This document shows positions 5,882 through 11,222 of a stretch of DNA of 11,222 bases, one piece after another. Below the pieces are notes generated by a model. The model saw nothing but the letters and a program-made list of their open reading frames with translations. It ran no database searches and was not told the origin of the DNA. Position 1 is the first letter of the stretch; the number at the start of each line of letters is the position of its first letter. The position numbers and the translations under genes are program-made. Source of the stretch: Clostridiales bacterium UBA3680 (GTDB taxonomy: Bacteria; Bacillota; Clostridia; Lachnospirales; CAG-274); assembly GCA_002372875.1 (NCBI GenBank), contig DFJD01000093.1, positions 1 through 11,222 on the forward strand, read 5' to 3'.

Positions 5882-7242
5882 GAAACAATCTCTCCTATCA
5901 AATCGTAATCCGTGGCATCGGTAATTTTTATGTTTACAAAATCACCTGCAATCAGTTCGTCATTGCTTTCAAAAAACACAAATCCATCTATTTCGTAACA
6001 ATCTCGATAGCTCCTGCCACAATATACGTTATCCTTTTCGGCTTCATAGGCGTATTCGTCGTCTATTTTTCCTTCTATTATTACCTCAAGCGTTTTTCCT
6101 ATAAATTGCTTGCCCTTTTTTGCGGATATATCCATCTGCTGACGCATTATCATATCCATTCTTTTTTGTTTTGTTTCTTCTTCTATCTGTTCGGGCATTT
6201 CCGCAGCAACGGTACCGTCCTCTTGAGAATAGGTAAATACTCCGACCCTGTCAAATTCAAGCTCTTTGAGATTTTCAAGCTCTAAGGCAACATCATCCTC
6301 GGTTTCTCCGGGGAAACCTGCTATAAGGGTGGTCCTTAAACATATATCGGGGATCCGTTCTCTTAAATGTGTGATGTTATCTCTTATTTTATCGAAGGTG
6401 GATCTTCTGCCCATAAGTTTCAATATCCTGTCGGTAGTGTGTTGAACGGGCATATCTATATAGTGAAGGATCTTCTTGTTTGTTGCCATTTCATCTATAA
6501 GCTCGGGATATATATTTTCCGGATAGCAATATAAAAGCCTTATCCAGTGTATATCTTCTATTTCGGAAAGCCTTTTTAAAAGAATGTGCAACTGCTGTTT
6601 TTTGTAGATGTCGATACCATACATGGAAGTATCCTGAGCTACCACTATAAGCTCCCTTACACCCTGAGCTGCAAGAACAGATGCTTCCTTTACAAGGGAC
6701 TCGATACTTCTTGAACGATATTTCCCTCTTAATGAAGGAATTTTGCAATATGTACAGTTCATATTGCAGCCTTCCGCAATTTTTATGTATCCGAAACCGC
6801 CTGTGGTGGTAACAACTCTTTTGTAGGCATTTTCTTCGTTTATGTGATTGTTGATATCCGTTACTGTTTCAAAATGTTTTTTGCCGTTTAATACGGCATC
6901 TATGACCATACCGATTTTTTCAAAATCTCCCGTACCCACTACGGCATCTACCTCGGGAAGGGAAGAAAATATTTCATCTTTATAACGTTGAGCCATACAG
7001 CCTGTCACAATAAGAGCCTTGCATGATCCGTTAAGCTTATAATCCGCCATTTCAAGAATCTTATCTATTGCTTCCTGACTTGCACTCATAAGAAAGCCGC
7101 AGCTGTTTATAATTATAATGTCGGCTCTCTCCGGTTCGTTAACGATACCGTAACCTTTTTCGGCGATCAGTCCGAGCATGACTTCGCTGTCTACAAGGTT
7201 TTTATCACAGCCTAAGGATACAAAAGAAATTTTTTCGGTCAT
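5878..7242 (-). CDS. rimO: Ribosomal protein uS12 (Asp) methylthiotransferase RimO
   Basis: RimO adds a methylthio group to a conserved aspartate of ribosomal protein S12, using S-adenosylmethionine and two 4Fe-4S clusters. The 454-residue protein shows an N-terminal UPF0004 domain with cluster ligands Cys12, Cys48 and Cys82, a radical SAM domain with Cys159, Cys163 and Cys166 (GCNMNCTYC), and a C-terminal TRAM domain from about residue 380. The beginning FVSLGCDKNLVDSE is diagnostic of RimO and not of MiaB. The start at 7242 is chosen because GGAGAG lies six nt upstream (7249-7254); an in-frame ATG at 7263 would lie almost at the predicted transcription start. It is the first gene of the operon, driven by the promoter at 7274-7302, and its last codon overlaps the pgsA start. 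S12 itself is not encoded in the window. Confidence 0.98.
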   Translation of the reverse strand: MTEKISFVSLGCDKNLVDSEVMLGLIAEKGYGIVNEPERADIIIINSCGFLMSASQEAIDKILEMADYKLNGSCKALIVTGCMAQRYKDEIFSSLPEVDAVVGTGDFEKIGMVIDAVLNGKKHFETVTDINNHINEENAYKRVVTTTGGFGYIKIAEGCNMNCTYCKIPSLRGKYRSRSIESLVKEASVLAAQGVRELIVVAQDTSMYGIDIYKKQQLHILLKRLSEIEDIHWIRLLYCYPENIYPELIDEMATNKKILHYIDMPVQHTTDRILKLMGRRSTFDKIRDNITHLRERIPDICLRTTLIAGFPGETEDDVALELENLKELEFDRVGVFTYSQEDGTVAAEMPEQIEEETKQKRMDMIMRQQMDISAKKGKQFIGKTLEVIIEGKIDDEYAYEAEKDNVYCGRSYRDCYEIDGFVFFESNDELIAGDFVNIKITDATDYDLIGEIVS

Positions 7243-7273
7243 AGTATTCTCTCCGTAAATCATAATCTCTAAT

Positions 7274-7302
7274 ATTATACCACTTCAATAATAAAAAAGC
7301 AA
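7274..7302 (-). promoter_or_regulatory. Promoter of the rimO-pgsA-S41 peptidase-pyrG operon
   Basis: On the minus strand a perfect TATAAT (7279-7274) is preceded by TTGCTT (7302-7297) with a 17-nt gap. Transcription would start near 7267, about 25 nt before the rimO ATG, giving a short leader with a GGAGAG ribosome binding site. The -35 box matches only the TTG core. It begins 4 nt past the T tract of the upstream terminator. No other promoter is visible in the 4-, 11- or 17-nt junctions of the operon. Confidence 0.75.
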
Positions 7303-7305
7303 CTT

Positions 7306-7333
7306 AAAAAACGCCGTTGTTGATAACGGCGTT
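7306..7333 (-). terminator. Intrinsic terminator after the flippase gene
   Basis: Perfect 9-bp arms AACGCCGTT and AACGGCGTT (7310-7318 and 7325-7333) flank a 6-nt loop. On the minus strand the stem leads into a T run (7311-7306). On the plus strand it is followed by CAATG, so it serves leftward transcription of typA and the flippase. It lies about 80 nt past the flippase stop, beyond the interspersed repeat. Confidence 0.85.
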
Positions 7334-7337
7334 CAAT

Positions 7338-7413
7338 GATATTCATATTACGCAGAAATAAATTTCTGCCGCATGCTCATAACCAACATAATTGCAAGCA
7401 ATTCCGTTGGTTA
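7338..7413 (-). repeat. Interspersed two-hairpin repeat, copy B, overlapping a stop codon
   Basis: Positions 7338-7405 match copy A (183-250) in inverse orientation at 60 of 68 positions. Two hairpins are better preserved than in copy A. One runs from 7380 to 7413, with 8-bp arms TAACCAAC / GTTGGTTA and an inner AATTGC / GCAATT palindrome. The other is GCAGAAAT / ATTTCTGC at 7352-7369 with a 2-nt centre. The outermost three bases of the first hairpin (7411-7413) are the stop codon of the flippase gene, so the stop is part of the repeat. It lies between that stop and the terminator and would be transcribed in the 3' untranslated region. Confidence 0.8.
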
Positions 7414-9051
7414 GATTCTGTTGTATTTTTCAAGTATTCTTATAAGTTTTTTACCCATTGGCAACATATTAAGGTCAGCTCTTCTGAAGCCTTTTATAAG
7501 TGCCATCGCTATAAAGTAGACCAAAACCGCAACGATTATCGCAAAAAGTGTGGCGATGGTGTTTGAGGGCAGGATCATATAAAAAAGCTTATATGAAAGG
7601 AAACAGAACACTGCCATTATAACAGAGGCTATAGTGGGCTTTACAAGTATTCCGGCATAGTCGGGGCTGACTCCAGTTTCTTTTTTCAGAGATATCAAAT
7701 TAAGTACGCTGCACATAAAATAACAGGCTGTAGTACTTATTATAGCACCGATTATGTTGATTTGAGGTATAGCTATAAGAACATAATTTATCGGTATCTT
7801 TATAAGAGCGCTCCACAGTGAATTTAATGCGGGAGCCTTTAAATTACCGATCCCTTGCAAAACTCCAGTCAAAATGAGTGACAGGGCAAGGAATATAATG
7901 CTCAGACCTCCTGCGGTAATAAGACTGCCACCTTCGGCATGTCTCGGAAAGAGCATTTTCAAAATAGGTGTACCAAGAACACCCAAGCCGAAAGCTGCAG
8001 GAATGGATAATATCATAGTTACCCTTAATGCGGTGTCAAGCTTTGATTTTACCTCGTTAAATTCTTTTCTTACAACGCTTGCCGCGATGCTCGGTATAAC
8101 CGCTATTGCTATTGCCGTAGATATTGAAACGGGCATGGTTGTGATGGTTACATACTTTCCGTTTAACTGACCGTACAGTTTTACAACGGTGTCATGGTCG
8201 AAGCCCGCGGCAGCAAGCCTTGATTCTACCATTGCCATATCTACGAAATTGGTCATACTGAATATAGCCGTGCCGATAATCATGGGAACGGATATTTTTA
8301 TAAGGTTTATGGAAATATCTTTTCCTCTTTCGAGGTCGTATTCTTTTGTGTCTTCTTTTAAAAGGCGTTTTCTTTGCTTAGATCCGGCAAGATAATATAT
8401 AAATATTACTCCGAGACCTGCCGCAGCACCGACACCCGTGCCTGCGGTTCCTCCCGCCGCTCCGTATTCTATTCCGTATTTCATCCACAGCCAGGCAAGA
8501 AAAACACTGAAAACGGCGTTGAAGATCTGCTCTATTATTTGGGATACCGATGTGGGAACAGTGGTTTGCAAACCTTGAAAATATCCTCTGTAGACCGACA
8601 TCACACCCACAATAAACACGGTAGGGGCAAGGGAGTAAAGACAGTATATACTTGAATACCATAGATACAGTCTTTGAGTGTGCCCTCCGATTTCGCAAAA
8701 ACGCTGAAAAGCAAAGGTGCCACCTGCCATGATAAGAGCAAGAAAAAGGCTTATTCCGGCAGAGACCAGCATGGAATAATTAAATATTTTTTTTACGTTC
8801 CTGTACTGACCTATTGCCGCTTTTTCGGCTATCATTCTTGAAATTGCCGTAGGCAGCCCCGCAGAGCTCATTATCAGGAAAAAATTGTATACATTGTAGC
8901 CTGCGGCATAGATCCCGTTACCTTCATCTCCTATCATATTTGTAAGAGGTAAACGGTATAAAAAGCCTATAATTCTTGTCAGAATACCGGCAACAGCCAA
9001 TATGGCTGCCATTTTAACAAAGGAGGCATTACTGCTTTTTTTTGCATCCAT
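7411..9051 (-). CDS. SpoVB/MurJ-like polysaccharide or lipid II flippase (MOP superfamily)
   Basis: The 546-residue, very hydrophobic protein fits the 14-helix oligosaccharidyl-lipid flippase architecture. The N-terminal stretch (SFVKMAAILAVAGILTRIIGFLYRLPLTNMIGDEGNGIY) is characteristic of the YtgP/SpoVB branch of Firmicutes, which moves lipid-linked cell-wall precursors across the membrane. Other family-like blocks are SSAGLPTAISRMIAEK, VYRGYFQG and, mid-protein, TTMPVSISTAIAIAVIPSIA, where the second half begins. A charged cytoplasmic linker (about 226-250) separates the halves. The start at 9051 is 12 nt after the typA stop with only a weak TAGG site, so its translation probably depends on coupling to typA. 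The substrate (lipid II or another undecaprenyl-linked glycan) cannot be read from sequence; SpoVB and YtgP roles overlap. The presence of this family does not by itself show sporulation. Confidence 0.9.
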   Translation of the reverse strand: MDAKKSSNASFVKMAAILAVAGILTRIIGFLYRLPLTNMIGDEGNGIYAAGYNVYNFFLIMSSAGLPTAISRMIAEKAAIGQYRNVKKIFNYSMLVSAGISLFLALIMAGGTFAFQRFCEIGGHTQRLYLWYSSIYCLYSLAPTVFIVGVMSVYRGYFQGLQTTVPTSVSQIIEQIFNAVFSVFLAWLWMKYGIEYGAAGGTAGTGVGAAAGLGVIFIYYLAGSKQRKRLLKEDTKEYDLERGKDISINLIKISVPMIIGTAIFSMTNFVDMAMVESRLAAAGFDHDTVVKLYGQLNGKYVTITTMPVSISTAIAIAVIPSIAASVVRKEFNEVKSKLDTALRVTMILSIPAAFGLGVLGTPILKMLFPRHAEGGSLITAGGLSIIFLALSLILTGVLQGIGNLKAPALNSLWSALIKIPINYVLIAIPQINIIGAIISTTACYFMCSVLNLISLKKETGVSPDYAGILVKPTIASVIMAVFCFLSYKLFYMILPSNTIATLFAIIVAVLVYFIAMALIKGFRRADLNMLPMGKKLIRILEKYNRI

Positions 9052-9063
9052 AAAAATAACCTA

Positions 9064-10896
9064 TCAGCAACGAGCCGCTTTTCTTCTTGCCACGGGGTCA
9101 AGGTATCTCTTTCTTATTCTGAGACTTTCGGGAGTTACTTCCACAAGTTCATCATCGCTTATAAAATCTATACATTGTTCAAGGCTCATAACGATATGAG
9201 GAACAAGCTTAAGGGCTTCATCGGAGCCTGCGGAACGTGTATTTGTAAGTTGCTTTTTCTTGCAAACATTGACTTCCATATCACCCGAACGAGAATTTCT
9301 TCCCACTACCATACCCGAGTAAACTCTTGTACCTGCACCGATAAACAAATCGCCTCTGTCCTGGGCGTTAAAAAGACCGTATCCTACAGCCTCTCCCGTT
9401 TCAAAAGCAACAAGGGAACCTTGACTTCTTGATTGTATATCACCTTTGTATTCCTCGTAACCGTTAAATACGGTGTTTAGTATACCGTTTCCTCTTGTGT
9501 CGGTAAGGAATTCATTTCTGTATCCTATAAGACCTCTTGCGGGTATATTGAATTCAAGTCTGGTATAGCCTCCTTTTGAAGGCGCCATGTTCACCATTTC
9601 TCCCTTTCTTGTACCCAGCTTTTCTATTACGGTTCCCACAAATTCCTCGGGAACATCTATAGTAGCCATTTCCATGGGTTCAAGTCTTTTTCCGCTCTCG
9701 TCTGTTTTATAGAGAACTTCGGGACGGGAAACCTGAAATTCATATCCTTCTCGGCGCATTGTTTCTATCAGTATGGAAAGATGAAGCTCGCCTCTTCCGC
9801 TGACCTTAAATGCTTCAGCTCTGTCCGTATCTTCGACTCTCAAACTGACATCGGTGTTGAGCTCTCTTAAAAGACGTTCTCTTAAATGACGGCTTGTAAC
9901 ATATTTTCCCTCCTGACCTGCAAAAGGGGAGTCGTTTACACTGAAGGTCATGGAAAGGGTAGGTTCACTTATTTTGTTTACCTCAAGAGCAACGGGATTT
10001 TCCGCAACGGTTATGGTGTCGCCAATGTGTATTTCGGGCATTCCGCTTACCGCAATGATATCACCGACTTTTGCTTCTTTTACCTCTACTTTTTCAAGGC
10101 TTTCGAATTGGTAGAGTTTGGTAACACGCATTTTAATAAGTTTTTCGGGGTCGTGATAGTTTACTATGGCTACTTCATCATTTAAACGAATAGTACCGTT
10201 TTCAACCTTTCCGATACCTATCTTTCCGATATATTCATTAAAGTCTATGGTTGTGACCAACATGGCAAAGTCAGCATCGGGGTCACCCTCGGGAGCGGGT
10301 ATATGCTCAAGTATGGTGTCAAAAAGCGGTTTCATATCGGGAGCATCAAGTGCCTCCTCGGGAGTCATTGCCGCTTTTCCAAGTTTTGCCGAAGCAAATA
10401 CGAAGGGAGAGTCGAGCTGTTCGTCGCTTGCATCAAGCTCCATAAAAAGTTCGAGTATCTCATCAACAACTTCGTTAGGTCGTGCTTCGGGACGGTCAAT
10501 TTTGTTCACGCATACCACAACGGGCAGACCTAAGGAAAGGGCGTTTGAAAGTACAAACTTTGTTTGCGGCATGGCACCTTCGTAAGCGTCGACCACAAGT
10601 ACAACGCCGTCTACCATTTTAAGGATTCTTTCTACCTCACCGCCGAAATCGGCATGTCCGGGGGTATCTACAATGTTTATTTTTGCATGTTCATAGTAAA
10701 CGGAAGTGTTTTTTGAAAGAATAGTGATTCCTCTTTCTCTTTCAATATCTCCGCTGTCCATAACTCTTTCTCTTATGACCTGGTTTGAACGAAATGTTCC
10801 GCTTTGCTTAAGAAGCTCGTCCACAAGGGTGGTTTTGCCATGGTCAACATGGGCTATTATCGCAACATTTCTTACATCGTCTCTTTTTGTATTCAT
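9064..10896 (-). CDS. typA: Ribosome-associated GTPase TypA/BipA
   Basis: TypA is an EF-G-like translational GTPase that binds 70S ribosomes and supports 50S assembly and growth under stress. The 610-residue protein has all GTP-binding motifs: G1 AHVDHGKT (15-22), G2 RGITI (55-59), G3 DTPGH (77-81), G4 NKID (131-134) and G5 SAK (169-171). A beta-barrel domain II, EF-G-like domains III and V and the TypA-specific C-terminal region follow (about 200-610), including the signature RGLIGYRNEFLTDTRG. The His in DTPGH, needed for GTP hydrolysis, is present. The start at 10896 is the ATG of MNTKRDDVRNVAIIAHVDHG with a GAGTGGATC purine-rich site upstream; a longer frame would begin with TTG at 10935 and add 13 unconserved residues. 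It leads a two-gene operon with the flippase. Confidence 0.98.
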   Translation of the reverse strand: MNTKRDDVRNVAIIAHVDHGKTTLVDELLKQSGTFRSNQVIRERVMDSGDIERERGITILSKNTSVYYEHAKINIVDTPGHADFGGEVERILKMVDGVVLVVDAYEGAMPQTKFVLSNALSLGLPVVVCVNKIDRPEARPNEVVDEILELFMELDASDEQLDSPFVFASAKLGKAAMTPEEALDAPDMKPLFDTILEHIPAPEGDPDADFAMLVTTIDFNEYIGKIGIGKVENGTIRLNDEVAIVNYHDPEKLIKMRVTKLYQFESLEKVEVKEAKVGDIIAVSGMPEIHIGDTITVAENPVALEVNKISEPTLSMTFSVNDSPFAGQEGKYVTSRHLRERLLRELNTDVSLRVEDTDRAEAFKVSGRGELHLSILIETMRREGYEFQVSRPEVLYKTDESGKRLEPMEMATIDVPEEFVGTVIEKLGTRKGEMVNMAPSKGGYTRLEFNIPARGLIGYRNEFLTDTRGNGILNTVFNGYEEYKGDIQSRSQGSLVAFETGEAVGYGLFNAQDRGDLFIGAGTRVYSGMVVGRNSRSGDMEVNVCKKKQLTNTRSAGSDEALKLVPHIVMSLEQCIDFISDDELVEVTPESLRIRKRYLDPVARRKAARC

Positions 10897-11010
10897 TAGA
10901 TCCACTCTTTCTTTGTAAGCCCGTTCAAAAAACAAATATTCGAAAAACTTTTGATACTACTACGGTAGTTGTTTTTGATGGGCTGTATATAACATGTTTT
11001 AAACGCATCA
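10897..11010 (-). promoter_or_regulatory. typA: Long typA leader with inverted repeats
   Basis: If transcription starts about 7 nt past the TATAAT, typA carries an unusually long leader of roughly 110 nt. It contains a dyad TTTGATG / CATCAAA (arms 11012-11006 and 10980-10974, partly before the expected start), a compact ACTAC-CGTA-GTAGT hairpin (10969-10956) and a possible AGCCC / GGGCT pairing spanning most of the leader. I see no known riboswitch or attenuator. The AT-rich content makes chance pairings likely, so regulation is speculative. Confidence 0.3.
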
Positions 11011-11016
11011 AATTAA

Positions 11017-11046
11017 ATTATACATTAAATACAATGCTCTTGTCAA
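11017..11046 (-). promoter_or_regulatory. Near-consensus promoter of the typA operon
   Basis: On the minus strand a perfect TTGACA (11046-11041) and a perfect TATAAT (11022-11017) are separated by 18 nt, one more than the optimum. This is the strongest promoter in the window and fits constitutive expression of typA and the flippase. It begins about 30 nt after the bidirectional terminator at 11073-11103, so the operon is insulated from upstream transcription. Confidence 0.85.
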
Positions 11047-11068
11047 GCTACGGTAAAGAGTGTATCAT

Positions 11069-11111
11069 AAAAAATAATATCCAAAATTATCGAGGATATT
11101 ATTCTTTTTTT
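11069..11111. terminator. Bidirectional intrinsic terminator
   Basis: Perfect 10-bp arms AATAATATCC (11073-11082) and GGATATTATT (11094-11103) flank an 11-nt loop. A T run follows on the plus strand (11105-11111), and an A run precedes on the left (11069-11074), which is a T run on the minus strand. It would stop leftward transcription from a gene beyond the right edge before the typA promoter, and any rightward transcription from this region. Confidence 0.75.
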
Positions 11112-11164
11112 AGGTGAAGTTTAAGGAGATTATGGGTTTGTCACAAAGAAAAAAGTTGTAAAAC

Positions 11165-11222
11165 TTAGGGAAGCACCGATCAATTAATCAGTGCTTCCTT
11201 AGGGAACCACTGATTAATTAAT
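11165..11222. repeat. Tandem palindromic motif, cut by the window edge
   Basis: AGGGAAGCACCGATCAATTAAT (split here as AGGGAAGCACCGAT + CAATTAAT, 11167-11188) recurs 34 nt later as AGGGAACCACTGAT + TAATTAAT (11201-11222), with 3 differences in 22 positions. Between them GGAAGCAC (11169-11176) pairs with GTGCTTCC (11191-11198), and inner GAT / ATC also pair. The pattern of repeated GGAAGCACTGATTAA-like ends resembles insertion sequence or MITE termini, but no transposase is visible and the right end is outside the window. Confidence 0.55.

Noticed and set aside
1..11222. A search for CRISPR arrays, tRNA or rRNA genes, toxin-antitoxin pairs, restriction or other defence genes, and prophage genes.
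   Set aside because: No regularly spaced repeats, cloverleaf genes or such proteins are visible; the coding content is conserved housekeeping plus one LysR and one DUF975 gene.

Overview
The window looks like a chromosomal stretch from a low-to-moderate-GC Gram-positive bacterium of the Clostridia, plausibly an anaerobic gut Oscillospirales/Ruminococcaceae-type organism. The evidence is the protein families (a DUF975 membrane protein, a SpoVB/MurJ-type flippase, a CtpA-like S41 protease, and a RimO-PgsA pair), AGGAGG-type ribosome binding sites, TTGNNN/TATAAT promoters and AT-rich intergenic DNA. I cannot name the species from sequence alone. Most of the window is conserved housekeeping DNA. 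I found no CRISPR array, no tRNA or rRNA gene, no recognisable transposase and no clear defence system.

Layout: (1) 1-368 holds the 3' end of an unrecognised plus-strand gene that runs into a cluster of hairpin-forming repeats. (2) 369-2139, plus strand: a LysR-type regulator, then a DUF975 membrane protein with its own promoter and terminator. (3) 2140-2313 is a convergent intergenic region with a plus-strand terminator and a 39-nt near-perfect hairpin. (4) 7242 down to 2314, minus strand: a compact four-gene operon, rimO - pgsA - S41 peptidase - pyrG, with spacings of -4, 11 and 17 nt and one strong promoter at 7274-7302. (5) 7306-7413: a minus-strand terminator and an interspersed repeat. 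(6) 10896 down to 7411, minus strand: typA followed by a SpoVB/MurJ-like flippase, with a near-consensus promoter at 11017-11046. (7) 11047-11222 has no convincing gene; it holds a bidirectional terminator, a possible nine-codon reading frame and a repeated palindromic motif cut by the window edge.

The genes fall into translation and ribosome assembly (rimO, typA), envelope building and maintenance (pgsA, the flippase, the exported S41 protease) and nucleotide supply (pyrG; CTP also feeds CDP-diacylglycerol, the substrate of PgsA). This is a growth-linked neighbourhood, with an unrelated regulator and membrane protein on the other strand.

The most unusual content is noncoding. A two-hairpin repeat occurs at 183-250 and, inverted, at 7338-7405 (60 of 68 positions identical by my hand alignment), with a short third piece at 1270-1288. 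Two of the three copies touch or overlap a stop codon, and the third lies 33 nt past one. A separate palindromic cassette appears to supply the last residues and the stop of the gene at the left edge.
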